A DNA stretch of 64,000 nt from an uncultured Flavobacteriales bacterium (GCA_946478775.1 CAMLDR010000001.1:1-64000), one strand, 5' to 3'. Counted from the stretch's first letter, positions 43,376-53,082 are shown. Made by a program: numbers and translations. Notes: generated from the sequence alone by a model not told the origin.

Positions 43376-46099
43376 TTATTTAGCTGCTACAGATGCAAAT
43401 TGAAATACATCTGCGAACAATTGTTTCAAACGGCGTTCGTGTAATTTTTTAGAACCTTCAGCTGCAGCAGCAGATGCCGGTCGTGTCACACCAATAAACG
43501 GAATGTGTCGAAGGTTCATTGCGATATATGCCCATGCTCCCATATTTGCAGGTTCTTCCTGAGCCCACATGATGTTTTTGGCATTGTATTTTGCGATGAT
43601 CGCATCGATTTGTTTTTGAGGCAATGGATAGAGTTGCTCTACGCGAACGAAAGCCATGTTATCAACTCCCATTTCCGTTGCTTTTTCCTTCATTTCATAA
43701 TAGAATTTACCGGAACAGAAAACCAGCGTATCTACCTGACCCACTTTTGCATTCGGATCATCCATTACTTCCTGGAAATTTCCACTTGCCATTTCTTCTA
43801 AGGTAGAAGTAGCTGCCGGTAAACGCAGGATCATTTTCGGAGAGAAAACAACCAAAGGTTTACGGAAAGGACGAACCAACTGTCGGCGAAGCAAGTGGAA
43901 GTGGTTTGCCGGTGTGGAAGTATTTACTATCTGGATATTGTCATCAGCACATTGCTGCAACCAACGTTCCAAACGACCACTGGAATGTTCTGCACCCTGT
44001 CCTTCATACCCATGAGGAAGAAGCATTACCAAACCACTTTGAGTAGACCATTTGTCCTCACCAGCAGTGATAAACTGGTCGATCATGATTTGAGCACCAT
44101 TGAAGAAATCTCCGAATTGTGCTTCCCAGATCGTTAATCCTTTCGGAGTAGCCAGGGAATAACCATAATCAAAACCAAGGACTGCATATTCGGATAACAG
44201 GGAATTGTAAATAGTAAACAAAGCCTGTTTGTCAGAAAGCATATTCAATGTCTCGATCTCTTCTTCATTGTCTTCGGTTTTAACGACAGCATGACGGTGA
44301 GAGAATGTTCCGCGTTCTACGTCCTGACCGGAAATACGAACAGGAATCCCTTCAACTAAAAGAGTTGCATACGCTAACATTTCAGCTGTTCCCCAATCCA
44401 GGTTATTGTTTTCAATTGCCGCTAAACGGTCGTCGAAGATCTTTTGGATCTTGCGGAAGTACTTTTTACCTTCCGGTAAAGTTGCCAGTTTACGGCCCAA
44501 CTCCACTAATTTGTCTTTTTGAACTCCAGTCTCGGGACTCGAATCAAAATCGGAAGATTTACTGTGACGGAATCCTTCCCAGGTTTTGCTCAGGAAATCC
44601 CAAGCAATTGCTTTCTCATTCTTACGAGCTGCTTCGAACTCGCTTTCCAGGTAATGGTTGTATTCGTCTTCAATGCTTTTAGCATCTGCCTCAGACAATG
44701 AACCTTCTGCAGTTAACTGCTTCTGGTAAATCAACTTCGGATTCGGGTGCTTTGCAATGATGTCGTACAAATTTGGCTGCGTGAATTTAGGCTCATCTCC
44801 TTCATTGTGCCCGTATTTACGGTAGCACAATAAATCGATGAATACATCGCGGTGGAATTTCTGACGGTATTCCATGGCGATTTCAATCGTTTGGATTACA
44901 GCCTCAATATCGTCTCCATTTACATGGAAAACCGGAGTTAATGTTGTTTTTGCAACGTCTGTACAATAAGTAGATGAACGTGCATCGTGAAAGTTCGTTG
45001 TAAAACCAACCTGGTTATTGACAACAAGGTGAATGGTTCCGCCGGCTCTGTAACCGTCAAGTAAAGCCATTTGAATGACTTCGTAAACGATTCCTTGTCC
45101 TGCAACAGCTGCATCTCCGTGGATCATTACCGGACACACTTTGTTCTCATCTTTGAATTGAGCATCCAGTTTTGCACGTGCAATTCCCTGAACAACCGGG
45201 TCGACTGCCTCCAGGTGAGAGGGGTTAGGAGCAAGTGTTAATCCTACTTCTTTTCCTGCCCGGGTGGTAGTTGAGCTGGTATATCCCTGGTGGTATTTTA
45301 CGTCTCCGTCAAATGCACCGTCAGCATCAAATTCTTTTCCTTCAAATTCGGAGAAGATATCCTGCGGGCGTTTTTGGAAGATATTTGTCAATGTGTTCAA
45401 ACGTCCGCGGTGAGCCATACCCATTACGAAGTACTCAACGCCCAAACCGGAACCTTTCTCAATCAAAGCATCCAAAGCAGGAATTAAGGCTTCACCACCT
45501 TCTATGGAGAAACGTTTCTGGCCCACGAATTTTTTACCTAAAAAGGCTTCAAAATTGGAAGTCTGAACGAGTTTTTTATAAATGTGTTTTTTACGTTCGA
45601 TATCAAATTTCGGACGATTTTTAACTTCAATGCTGTTTCTGAACCATTCCAAACGTTCCGGTTCACGCATATACATGTATTCAATCCCGATGGATTGGCA
45701 ATAACATTGCTCCAAATCCTGGATGATGTCACGTAATGTCGCTGCCCCAATCCCAATTTGTTCTCCGGCTTGAAAAACGGTGTCCAGATCCGAGGCATCC
45801 AAACCGAAATTTTCGATGGCCAATGTGGGTTCGTACTTTCTGCGTTCGCGGACAGGGTTGGTCTTTGTAAATAAATGACCACGTGTTCTGTATCCGTGGA
45901 TCAAATTAATTACTTTAAATTCTTTCTGAAAATTTTCAGGAATATCGCCGCCGTCTTCATAGTTCATGCGGGCAAAATCAAATCCTTCGAAGAATTTTTG
46001 CCAGCTGATATCTACGCTTTCAGGGTCTTTTATATACGATTGATATAAATGATCTATCGCATTTACATCTGCATTTCCGACGTACGTCACTTTATCCAT
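43376..46099 (-). CDS. sucA: 2-oxoglutarate dehydrogenase complex E1 component
   Basis: Thiamine-diphosphate-dependent decarboxylase of the TCA-cycle complex. At 907 residues it is of normal size. Sequence features: N-terminal DHLYQSYIKDPESVDISWQKFFEGF, MAHRGRLNTLTNI in the first catalytic region, GDAAVAGQGIVYE and NNQVGFTT around the thiamine diphosphate site, and the C-terminal domain with LPHGYEGQGAEHSSGRLERWLQ. Usual active-site His residues are present. First gene of the sucA-sucB operon. Upstream, minus-strand TAACTTTA (46123-46130) is one base short of the promoter consensus, about 24 bases before the ATG. Highly confident. Confidence 0.97.
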   Translation of the reverse strand: MDKVTYVGNADVNAIDHLYQSYIKDPESVDISWQKFFEGFDFARMNYEDGGDIPENFQKEFKVINLIHGYRTRGHLFTKTNPVRERRKYEPTLAIENFGLDASDLDTVFQAGEQIGIGAATLRDIIQDLEQCYCQSIGIEYMYMREPERLEWFRNSIEVKNRPKFDIERKKHIYKKLVQTSNFEAFLGKKFVGQKRFSIEGGEALIPALDALIEKGSGLGVEYFVMGMAHRGRLNTLTNIFQKRPQDIFSEFEGKEFDADGAFDGDVKYHQGYTSSTTTRAGKEVGLTLAPNPSHLEAVDPVVQGIARAKLDAQFKDENKVCPVMIHGDAAVAGQGIVYEVIQMALLDGYRAGGTIHLVVNNQVGFTTNFHDARSSTYCTDVAKTTLTPVFHVNGDDIEAVIQTIEIAMEYRQKFHRDVFIDLLCYRKYGHNEGDEPKFTQPNLYDIIAKHPNPKLIYQKQLTAEGSLSEADAKSIEDEYNHYLESEFEAARKNEKAIAWDFLSKTWEGFRHSKSSDFDSSPETGVQKDKLVELGRKLATLPEGKKYFRKIQKIFDDRLAAIENNNLDWGTAEMLAYATLLVEGIPVRISGQDVERGTFSHRHAVVKTEDNEEEIETLNMLSDKQALFTIYNSLLSEYAVLGFDYGYSLATPKGLTIWEAQFGDFFNGAQIMIDQFITAGEDKWSTQSGLVMLLPHGYEGQGAEHSSGRLERWLQQCADDNIQIVNTSTPANHFHLLRRQLVRPFRKPLVVFSPKMILRLPAATSTLEEMASGNFQEVMDDPNAKVGQVDTLVFCSGKFYYEMKEKATEMGVDNMAFVRVEQLYPLPQKQIDAIIAKYNAKNIMWAQEEPANMGAWAYIAMNLRHIPFIGVTRPASAAAAEGSKKLHERRLKQLFADVFQFASVAAK

Positions 46100-46122
46100 A
46101 TTGGTGCACTATAATGGTGGGT

Positions 46123-46130
46123 AAAGTTAA
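46123..46130 (-). promoter_or_regulatory. Near-consensus promoter element for sucAB
   Basis: Minus-strand TAACTTTA matches TAnnTTTG in all but the last base, with a leader of about 23 bases to the sucA start. No -33 TTTG is evident, so support is weak. Confidence 0.35.
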
Positions 46131-46316
46131 AACTTTTAGTCCACGCGCGAATCGAAAATCACGATAAAAAAATGCAAAATTGATATATATTGTTTGAGGG
46201 CTGAAGATATTGATCAATGAACGATGGAATAATTAGCGAGATGGGTTTTGTTTTCAGCTTTATAATTGATCATTGCGCCGTTTATAATTGCTATAAATAA
46301 ACCAAAAAGAGCGCTT

Positions 46317-46661
46317 TTACTTAAACTGGATCTGGTAAAAAACCTTCATTAGTTCACGGTGCAGTATAGCATTCGAAAGATAGAACAGTCGATTTTCGTT
46401 TTCAAGGGTTTGTTTAAGGATCAATTCGGGAATATCGATGAGATAGAGCAGGTGCTGCAGTTCATTTTCAGTTAATTTTTGAAGAGCTGCACGGATTTCT
46501 TCGTTCCAGTCTGCCGGATCTGTGCTACTTAGCTGAAACTCACCAGCACCCGAGCGTTGAAAATCCTTCTGTATCTGAGCCTGTAGTTTTTCGAGCAGTT
46601 TGCGCCGACTCAGCCGCAATTGCAGTTTTTGAACGAGGGCATTTAAATCTTTTTCTTCCAT
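46317..46661 (-). CDS. Conserved hypothetical helical protein
   Basis: A 114-residue cytoplasmic protein with no signal peptide. It is predicted to be largely helical (MEEKDLNALVQKLQLRLSRRKLLEKLQAQI, then EIRAALQKLTENELQHLLYLIDIPE). No family was recognised. It is divergent from the HAD gene, with only 36 bases between starts. It is not followed closely by any gene on its strand; sucA begins 217 bases downstream. Length, acidic-basic balance and starting context support a real gene, but no function can be given. Confidence 0.65.
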   Translation of the reverse strand: MEEKDLNALVQKLQLRLSRRKLLEKLQAQIQKDFQRSGAGEFQLSSTDPADWNEEIRAALQKLTENELQHLLYLIDIPELILKQTLENENRLFYLSNAILHRELMKVFYQIQFK

Positions 46662-46685
46662 CTTCAGTCATTCAAGTGAACTTAC

Positions 46686-46693
46686 TACTTTTG
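46686..46693 (+). promoter_or_regulatory. TAnnTTTG promoter element for the HAD gene, leaderless spacing
   Basis: TACTTTTG is an exact -7 element whose last base is four bases before the ATG at 46698, the same spacing as at mnmE and ywbE. No convincing -33 element was seen. Confidence 0.6.
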
Positions 46694-46697
46694 CATT

Positions 46698-47327
46698 ATG
46701 ATTAATAACTCAAAAGAAGCAATCATTTTTGATTTGGGGGGTGTTTTATTGAATCTGGACTATGATTTAACAGAAAAAGCCTTCATTTCTTTGGGAATGG
46801 CCAATTTTGGTGAGTCCTATTCTCAATTGCAGCAAACACATTTATTTGACCGCTATGAGATCGGAGAGATTTCCTCTTTTCATTTCGTAAACCGTTTACT
46901 CGATTTATTGCCTCCCGGAACAACGGCTAACCAGGTGGTTCATGCCTGGGACGCGATGATTTTGGATTTCCCGGTAGAACGTTTGCAGTTTTTGCAAGAA
47001 CTTTCTAAGAAATACCGCCTTTTTTTGTTAAGTAATACCAATGACCTGCACATTGATGCCGTAAGAAGAGCTTTGGAAAAAGTAGTGGGCCACCGGAATC
47101 TGGAACAGTATTTTGAAAAGACGTATTTCTCTTCAGCGATCGGGATGCGAAAACCGAATACGGAAATCTTTGAATTCGTTTGTTCGGAGAATAACCTGGA
47201 TCCTGCAAAGACGATCTTTATCGATGATAGCCCGCAGCACATTGAAGGCGCTAAATCGTTCGGAATCGAAGCTTTTTTATTAGGGAAGAATCAGGAAGTG
47301 TTTGAATTACCTTTTTTCCTGACATAA
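46698..47327 (+). CDS. HAD-superfamily IA phosphatase (YihX-like)
   Basis: A 209-residue HAD phosphatase, cytoplasmic. Motif I is IIFDLGGVLLNLDYD with nucleophile Asp12; the usual second Asp of DxD is Gly, as in the HAD-IA/YihX group. The helical cap (about 20-95) is followed by motif II LLSNTND, motif III Lys in GMRKPNTEIFEF and motif IV FIDDSPQHIEGA. YihX dephosphorylates glucose-1-phosphate; the substrate here is unknown. It starts four bases after an exact promoter element. Its last 21 bases overlap the 3' end of the convergent mce gene on the other strand, with both reading frames complete. Confidence 0.93.
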   Translation: MINNSKEAIIFDLGGVLLNLDYDLTEKAFISLGMANFGESYSQLQQTHLFDRYEIGEISSFHFVNRLLDLLPPGTTANQVVHAWDAMILDFPVERLQFLQELSKKYRLFLLSNTNDLHIDAVRRALEKVVGHRNLEQYFEKTYFSSAIGMRKPNTEIFEFVCSENNLDPAKTIFIDDSPQHIEGAKSFGIEAFLLGKNQEVFELPFFLT

Positions 47328-47708
47328 TTCCACCAAAACCCCATTCGAAGATTTCGGGTGAAGGAATGCTACCAATTTATTATCGGCCCCATTTTTCGGT
47401 TGTTCGTTCAATAATTGAAATCCTTTCGAAGCCAATTCTTTCATGGATGTTTCAATGTTGGTTACATCGAAAGCAATGTGATGAATTCCTTCACCTTTCT
47501 TTTCGATGAATTTGGCAATCGGACTGCTTTCATTACTTGCTTCAAGTAGTTCTATTTTTGATTCTCCAACCTGAAAGAATGCTGTTTTTACTCCTTCGCT
47601 TTCTACGGCTTCTGTTTTATAACATTCGGTCCCAAGAAGTTCGGTGTATGTAAGAATTGCCTCCTCGAGATTTTTTACTGCAATTCCGATGTGTTCAATT
47701 TTATTCAT
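47307..47708 (-). CDS. mce: Methylmalonyl-CoA epimerase
   Basis: Interconverts (R)- and (S)-methylmalonyl-CoA in propionate metabolism, linking odd-chain fatty acids and branched amino acids to succinyl-CoA. At 133 residues it is a single two-module glyoxalase fold. Likely metal and catalytic positions: His6 in EHIGIAV, His76/His77 in GIHHIAFDV and Glu127 in LVELCQ. Its 3' end overlaps the HAD gene by 21 bases. Upstream is the near-consensus element TAAATTCG with a four-base spacer to the ATG, then the 28-bp palindrome at 47727. The mutase (mutAB) is not in the window. Confidence 0.93.
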   Translation of the reverse strand: MNKIEHIGIAVKNLEEAILTYTELLGTECYKTEAVESEGVKTAFFQVGESKIELLEASNESSPIAKFIEKKGEGIHHIAFDVTNIETSMKELASKGFQLLNEQPKNGADNKLVAFLHPKSSNGVLVELCQEKR

Positions 47709-47726
47709 TTGACGAATTTAATAAAT

Positions 47727-47754
47727 GTAGGGACGCGATGCGTCGCGTCCCTAG
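47727..47754. repeat. 28-bp dispersed palindrome, family 1, upstream of mce
   Basis: Two differences from the perfect copy at 13430: GCGT instead of GCAT in the centre and G instead of C at the last base. It lies 18 bases upstream of the mce ATG, just beyond a TAAATTCG element, so it occupies the region where the -33 signal would be. Confidence 0.8.
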
Positions 47755-47774
47755 CAGATTTTATTTAAAACAAA

Positions 47775-47799
47775 AACCCCGACAATGAATGTCGGGGTT
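47775..47799 (-). terminator. Intrinsic terminator after the 47821-48627 gene
   Basis: A 10-bp perfect stem (47775-47784 with 47790-47799) with a 5-nt loop, followed on the minus strand by TTTTTG TTTT. It ends the transcript of the exported protein just upstream. Confidence 0.88.
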
Positions 47800-47820
47800 C
47801 AATATGATTTTCCAAGGATT

Positions 47821-48627
47821 TTACCCTTTAAAGAATTTCTCTGTTTTGTTGTCGAAGTTGATGTAGTAAGCTCCTTTCAATAAGTTAGAACATGGAACTG
47901 ACGATCCGATTCCCTTCTTGACAATGTTTCCGTAAGCGTCGTAGATCTCGTACTTCGTTTCGATTGGTTTCCCGGATGCGGTGAAATTAATTTGATCTTT
48001 CACCTTGACAGGATTTTTAATGACAATCGGAACAGAAGAATTGAATTTCACGTCTTTGGAGTTTCTCTTCGCGCCTGAATGGTCGATTTGAACTACACGA
48101 ACGGTGTTCTCACCCGAATGTGGTGCAACTAAAAATTCATATGCGTTAGTGCCCGGAGTTCCTTTTCCCTGAACTTCACCGATCTTTACCCATTTGTTCC
48201 AGCGGTATTGTTCAATAATGAAAGGGAGTTTTCCTTGTTCGTTGGTTGTCTTCCAGGTGAGCATTCCGCTGTTCTGAATTTGAATGTCAACCGTATTGAA
48301 GGTACTTCTTGGAAGTAAGACTTCCGGATTTAAAATTTTTGGTTTACATCCGTCATTATGTTCGATCACAATGAATACAGGTTCGCCGATTTCTATGTTG
48401 AAAAGAGAAAAGTCGATTTCAAAAGCCGATATGGCTGTTCCTCCGGGAAGGATGTCACCGTTTACAGTGACTTTTGTTGCACAAAATCCAAACCCGTCGC
48501 CGTCTTCAGGATTTTGAACATACAGATTTTTACCCTGATAGCTCCCTTCAATAGAAAGAACCGCTGAGCTTGAAAAGCTTAGCAGTAACGCGAAAGAGCA
48601 AAGTAAGAAAGTTTTTATTTGTTTCAT
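47821..48627 (-). CDS. Exported protein, unknown function, possible T9SS-like tail
   Basis: A 268-residue exported protein. The signal peptide (about 1-22) is not followed by Gln, unlike most exported proteins in the window. The first half has an unusual SIEGSYQGKNLYVQNPE and ATKVTVNGDILPGGTAISAFEIDFS, a beta pattern that I do not recognise as a named domain. The last 75 residues (IKNPVKVKDQINFTASGKPIETKYEIYDAYGNIVKKG through LLKGAYYINFDNKTEKFF) resemble a T9SS type A sorting domain without the canonical YPNP start. So it may be secreted cargo. It is separated from mce by the terminator and repeat. Function unknown. Confidence 0.75.
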   Translation of the reverse strand: MKQIKTFLLCSFALLLSFSSSAVLSIEGSYQGKNLYVQNPEDGDGFGFCATKVTVNGDILPGGTAISAFEIDFSLFNIEIGEPVFIVIEHNDGCKPKILNPEVLLPRSTFNTVDIQIQNSGMLTWKTTNEQGKLPFIIEQYRWNKWVKIGEVQGKGTPGTNAYEFLVAPHSGENTVRVVQIDHSGAKRNSKDVKFNSSVPIVIKNPVKVKDQINFTASGKPIETKYEIYDAYGNIVKKGIGSSVPCSNLLKGAYYINFDNKTEKFFKG

Positions 48628-48882
48628 TTTTTATCTAGTAGCTACACTAAAATCTGTGGCAAGTATAATAGCTATTTTTTACATTACCAACATTTTAGAG
48701 AACGAAATTACATTTTTTTTTCCAATTCAACCACCTAATGACTTAATTTATCATAGAATATTGACTGTTCGTCGATTAAATACCTGTTAAACTTAATATT
48801 TGGGATGTCTATATTTTGTTTTTTTAAGTTATTTTAGTAAAAGATTTTTTCTATTCTTGTATTGATAAATGCTTACTCTACT

Positions 48883-50601
48883 ATGAAATTAGTTCCTGTA
48901 GTTTTACTTATTCTTATACTTACGTCTTGCGGTTCAGATAAAAAACAATTTGAATTTGCAGGAGGTAGTTTTAAAATGGCCCTGGATAATACACCATCTA
49001 CCTTTATCGCAAGAGAAGTAAATGATGTTTATTCGTTTGAACTCCTTTCCCAGGTTATGGAAGGTTTGGTCAGTTTCAACGCAGAGGATCTTTCCCTGCA
49101 GCCTCAGATTGCAGAGAAGTGGAGCATCAGTGGTGACGGAACCGTATTCACGTTTACAATCAGGGATGATGTGTTCTTCCATGATAATCCGGTGTTCACC
49201 TCTTTGGATGATCGTAAACTGACAGTAGACGATGTGCTGTTTACTTTTGAAAAAGCATGTAAACCAAACGCGGAAGGAAATCCAACAGCGGCCTATTTAT
49301 TCCTGCTTTCCAACCAGGTAAAAGGAGCAAAGGAATACTACGAAGGAAAGACAAAATCCATCAGTGGAATAAAAGTAAAGAAGAACCGGTTTGAAATTAC
49401 CCTGATCAATCCGGACCAAACCTATATTAACAAGCTGGCAAATTTAAGTGCGAGCATCGTTTCCAAAAAAATAGTGGAGGCAGATAAGGAAACAGATGTG
49501 GTTGGAACCGGACCGTTTCGTTTTACTCCCCCAACAGAAGATGAAGCGTATATCCTTTTAAAAAACCCGGACTATTATATGGTTGATAATAAAGGAAATG
49601 CCCTGCCTTATCTGGATTCGGTAGTTTTCTACGTACAAACCCGGAAGTTGGAACAATTGGAAATGTTTGAACAGGGTAAGACCGTACTGATCTCCGGACT
49701 TCCGACATCACGCATCACCGAAATGCTGGAAGGAAGAATTTCCGATTTCAATGCACAGCCTCCGTTGAAAGAGTTGTATAATAATCCCTTATTAACTACT
49801 CAATATTATTTCTTCAATATGAATGATCCGCGTTTCCAGGATGTGCGGGTAAGAAAAGCATTTAATTATGCCATTGACAGAAAGCGTTTGGCCGATAATG
49901 TTCTCCGGAATCAATATTACGAATATGGAATTTACGGGATTACTCCGCCGATCGGTTCCGTGTTTAAAGGATACAATTTTTCGGAGATCAAGAAGTACGG
50001 ATATGATTTCAATCCCGAGTTAGCGAAAAAATTATTGGCAGAAGCAGGTTATCCCGGAGGGAAAGGATTCGGAAGTGTGGACCTGAGACTGGACATTACC
50101 GATATAAATACGGCGGTAGCGGAAGAACTGGCAGATCAGATCTATCAGACTCTTGGAATCAATGTCAATATTGACGGTTCCAATTTCGAGCAGCGCAATG
50201 AGGACGGAAATATGGGAAGAGGAGATATGTTCCGTACTGCCTGGGTAGCCGACTATTCCAGTCCCGAAACGTTCCTGGGCAACTTCTATGGGAAGATCGT
50301 TCCGAAGGAAAAGGATATGCCATCAAGTGGAAATCAATCCAGGTATGTAAATCCATTGTTCGACACCTATTTTGAACAAGGTCGTTCGGCTGATCAGAAG
50401 AAAAGACTGGAGTTGTTCTGCAGAGCTGAGATTGAGTTAATGAAAGATCCGCCGATCATTCCGCTTTGGTATGCAAATGATTTTACCCTGAGTTATTCCC
50501 GCGTTCGAAACCTGAAGAATAACCCGATGGAATTTTTGGACCTGCGAAGAGTATACATCAAGGAGTGGACAAAGGAAGAATATTTGAAGTCTATTCAATA
50601 A
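48883..50601 (+). CDS. Oligopeptide-type ABC transporter substrate-binding lipoprotein (SBP family 5)
   Basis: A 572-residue predicted lipoprotein (lipobox LTSC, Cys16). The ATG at 48883 is chosen; the frame opens earlier at a TTG (48862) that would put residues before the signal peptide. The fold is that of the DppA/OppA/NikA family (SBP_bac_5): early LQPQIAEKWSISGDGTVFTFTIRDDVFFHD, a middle lobe, and late YSSPETFLGNFYG. No oligopeptide permease or ATPase genes accompany it, so it works either with a distant transporter or as a lone scavenger. The next gene (a TonB-type receptor) starts 31 bases later but has its own promoter-like element. Peptide or nickel/heme ligands are possible. Confidence 0.9.
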   Translation: MKLVPVVLLILILTSCGSDKKQFEFAGGSFKMALDNTPSTFIAREVNDVYSFELLSQVMEGLVSFNAEDLSLQPQIAEKWSISGDGTVFTFTIRDDVFFHDNPVFTSLDDRKLTVDDVLFTFEKACKPNAEGNPTAAYLFLLSNQVKGAKEYYEGKTKSISGIKVKKNRFEITLINPDQTYINKLANLSASIVSKKIVEADKETDVVGTGPFRFTPPTEDEAYILLKNPDYYMVDNKGNALPYLDSVVFYVQTRKLEQLEMFEQGKTVLISGLPTSRITEMLEGRISDFNAQPPLKELYNNPLLTTQYYFFNMNDPRFQDVRVRKAFNYAIDRKRLADNVLRNQYYEYGIYGITPPIGSVFKGYNFSEIKKYGYDFNPELAKKLLAEAGYPGGKGFGSVDLRLDITDINTAVAEELADQIYQTLGINVNIDGSNFEQRNEDGNMGRGDMFRTAWVADYSSPETFLGNFYGKIVPKEKDMPSSGNQSRYVNPLFDTYFEQGRSADQKKRLELFCRAEIELMKDPPIIPLWYANDFTLSYSRVRNLKNNPMEFLDLRRVYIKEWTKEEYLKSIQ

Positions 50602-50612
50602 ATGTATCTTTA
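50583..50612 (+). promoter_or_regulatory. Promoter for the TonB-type receptor (TTTG-N18-TATCTTTA)
   Basis: TTTG (50583-50586), an 18-base spacer and TATCTTTA (50605-50612, one base off consensus) fit a full Bacteroidetes promoter, with the ATG 21 bases further on. It overlaps the last codons of the upstream gene, so the receptor can be transcribed independently. Confidence 0.55.
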
Positions 50613-50632
50613 CGGGTTGATACACTCAAAGA

Positions 50633-53077
50633 ATGAAAACTATCCTCACCATATTGTTTTGTGCGTTTGTCTCCGTTTTAATCGCGCAACCTACTCAAAC
50701 TGTCCGGGGTACCGTCCTTGATTCCGAATCGGATTTTCCGGTTTTTGGAGCACAGGTTATTCTTACCCTTTCCGATAGTTCCAAGTTGAAAACAGCAACC
50801 AATAACGACGGTGTTTTCGAGTTTTTGAATGTGCCGGTTGGAAAGCATCCGATGGTGATTAAATCTACGGTTTATGAAAACTATTCCGCTTCTGTTGAAG
50901 TCAATTCGGGAAGGCAGACGGTATTGGAAATCAAGGTAAAGGAACGGATCAGCGAAGTAGAAGAGGTCGTGGTTGTGGCACAAAAGCAGGGAGAAGTCAA
51001 GAACGAAATGGCCACTGTTTCTGCACAGCAGTTTTCGGTAGAGGAAACAGAACGTTACGCCGGTTCGCGTGGGGATCCTGCCCGCATGGCAAGTAATTTT
51101 GCCGGAGTTCAGGGAGCGGATGATTCCAGGAATGATATCGTGGTGCGGGGAAATTCTCCGCTGGGAATTGTATACAAGGTAGAAGGAATCGATATCCCAA
51201 ATCCCTCACATTTTGCTACTTCAGGAAGTTCCGGCGGACCTGTTTCGATTATCAATAACAAGGGTTTAGCAAATTCGGATTTCTTTATGTCGGCATTTCC
51301 GGCTGAATATGGAAACTCGGTTTCGGGGATCTTTGATTTGAAACTCCGCAACGGAAACTCCAAACAGCATGAATTTACCGGCCAGTTTGGTTTTTTGGGA
51401 ACAGAAGTACTGGCTGAAGGTCCATTGAGTAAAAAATCGAATGCAAGTTACCTGGTCATGGGGCGTTATTCGACTTTGAGCTTGTTCCAGTTTATGGGAA
51501 TCCGAATCGGGACAGATGCCGTTCCGGTTTATGGAGACGGTGGATTTAAATTCAATTTCCCACTGAAAAAAGGCGGACAACTTTCTCTTTGGGGAATGGG
51601 AGGGAAAAGTGATATCAAAATCCTTATTTCAGAACAAACGGAATATACAACCGATCTGTATGGTGAAGGCGACCGTGACCAGTATTTCGGGACCGGAATG
51701 GCAGTTGGCGGAATAACCTACAAAAAATCACTTTCCGAAAGAACTTTTCTGACGACCACTTTCTCAGGAAGTATTGAGGACCAGCATTCAAAGCACGATT
51801 ATTTGATCCGTTCTCTGGATACAACTTATAACGGCGGTGAGCCTACCGTTAACATCCGGGTCGACAGTATTTACCGGATCATGGGCTATTCCTATAAAAT
51901 TGCCCGTTATTCCGGGATGTTCAGCATCAATCACAAGATCGGTAAGCAGCATGTGATCAAAGCCGGTTTGAATGCAGATGTATTTACGTTCAATATGATC
52001 GACAGTGTTTTGAATACGGCAGGAACGCAATTCATTAACCGCTGGGATTACAAAGGAATGGGCGGTATTTTGGTACAGCCCTTCTTCCAATGGAAATACC
52101 GGATTACGGAAACCATGGATTTTACAGCCGGATTGCATGCGCAGTATTATTCGTTCAGCAATTCATTGAGCCCGGTGGAACCGCGTTTAGGATGGAAATG
52201 GAGCATGAAGGGCAATCAGAAATTATTTGCCGGAGCCGGACTGCACAGCCAGACACAGCCTTATTATACCTACACTTATCATTTGAAAGATGCTTCGGGA
52301 AATAAGATCTATCACAACAAGAATATGGGATTCACCAAGTCGTTCCATTCGGCTTTGGGTTACGAGAAGAACTTCAAAAAAGGATTCCAATTTAAAACGG
52401 AGATCTATTATCAATACCTGTATGAAGTTCCGGTAACGGTGCAGCCCTCCTCCTTTTCAATGATCAACCAGGGAAGTGGTTTTGCGCGTTTCTTCCCGGA
52501 TACTTTGAAGAATACGGGAACGGGAATAAACTACGGTTTGGAATTGACCCTGCAAAAGTTCTTCGACAAAAGTTTTTATGTGCTGACAACCGTTTCCATT
52601 TACGACAGCAAGTACAAGGGAAGTGACGGTGTGGAGCGAAACACCAGTTATAATGGATTGTACACGGCAAATATTTTATTCGGGAAAGAATTCAAACTGG
52701 GTAAAAAACAGACCATTGGAATAGGCGGGAAAGTGACCGTTGCAGGAGGAAAACGTTACGGTTACATCAATTTACCGGCCACAGCTTCCCAAAAAGAATT
52801 GATCTTCAGTGATTCGTTGTTCAATACGCGTCAGTTCAAGGATTATTTTCGTGCCGATTTGAAGATCAGCTGGAAATTGAATGCGAAGAAATCGACCCAC
52901 GAGATTGGTTTGGATTTGGTGAATATCCTGAATACGCGGAATGTACTAGGCTTGGCTTATGCGCCGAACCTGGCAGACCCGAGTAAGGAACCTTTGGCCG
53001 AAAAGACACAACTTGGTTTCCTTCCGATCTTCTATTACCGGATCAGCTTTAAACTGGCAAGCGGGAAGAAGGAGTAA
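50633..53077 (+). CDS. TonB-dependent-receptor-like outer-membrane protein with carboxypeptidase-regulatory domain
   Basis: An 814-residue outer-membrane protein. The signal peptide ends LIAQ. A CarboxypepD-regulatory-like domain (about 22-100; TVRGTVLDSESDFPVFGAQVIL) precedes a plug (about 105-235, ADDSRNDIVVRGNSPLGIVYKVEGIDIPNPSHF) and a large barrel. The plug differs from siderophore types and carries no obvious SusC TonB-box signature. The C-terminus ends FYYRISFKLASGKKE. Neighbours are the peptide-binding lipoprotein upstream and a small lipoprotein 36 bases downstream. The substrate may be a peptide or another polymer (inference from neighbours). Confidence 0.88.
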   Translation: MKTILTILFCAFVSVLIAQPTQTVRGTVLDSESDFPVFGAQVILTLSDSSKLKTATNNDGVFEFLNVPVGKHPMVIKSTVYENYSASVEVNSGRQTVLEIKVKERISEVEEVVVVAQKQGEVKNEMATVSAQQFSVEETERYAGSRGDPARMASNFAGVQGADDSRNDIVVRGNSPLGIVYKVEGIDIPNPSHFATSGSSGGPVSIINNKGLANSDFFMSAFPAEYGNSVSGIFDLKLRNGNSKQHEFTGQFGFLGTEVLAEGPLSKKSNASYLVMGRYSTLSLFQFMGIRIGTDAVPVYGDGGFKFNFPLKKGGQLSLWGMGGKSDIKILISEQTEYTTDLYGEGDRDQYFGTGMAVGGITYKKSLSERTFLTTTFSGSIEDQHSKHDYLIRSLDTTYNGGEPTVNIRVDSIYRIMGYSYKIARYSGMFSINHKIGKQHVIKAGLNADVFTFNMIDSVLNTAGTQFINRWDYKGMGGILVQPFFQWKYRITETMDFTAGLHAQYYSFSNSLSPVEPRLGWKWSMKGNQKLFAGAGLHSQTQPYYTYTYHLKDASGNKIYHNKNMGFTKSFHSALGYEKNFKKGFQFKTEIYYQYLYEVPVTVQPSSFSMINQGSGFARFFPDTLKNTGTGINYGLELTLQKFFDKSFYVLTTVSIYDSKYKGSDGVERNTSYNGLYTANILFGKEFKLGKKQTIGIGGKVTVAGGKRYGYINLPATASQKELIFSDSLFNTRQFKDYFRADLKISWKLNAKKSTHEIGLDLVNILNTRNVLGLAYAPNLADPSKEPLAEKTQLGFLPIFYYRISFKLASGKKE

Positions 53078-53082
53078 TTCAA

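Noticed and set aside
48862..48882. TTG start for the oligopeptide-binding lipoprotein
   Set aside because: Places extra residues before the signal peptide; the ATG at 48883 gives a good lipobox.
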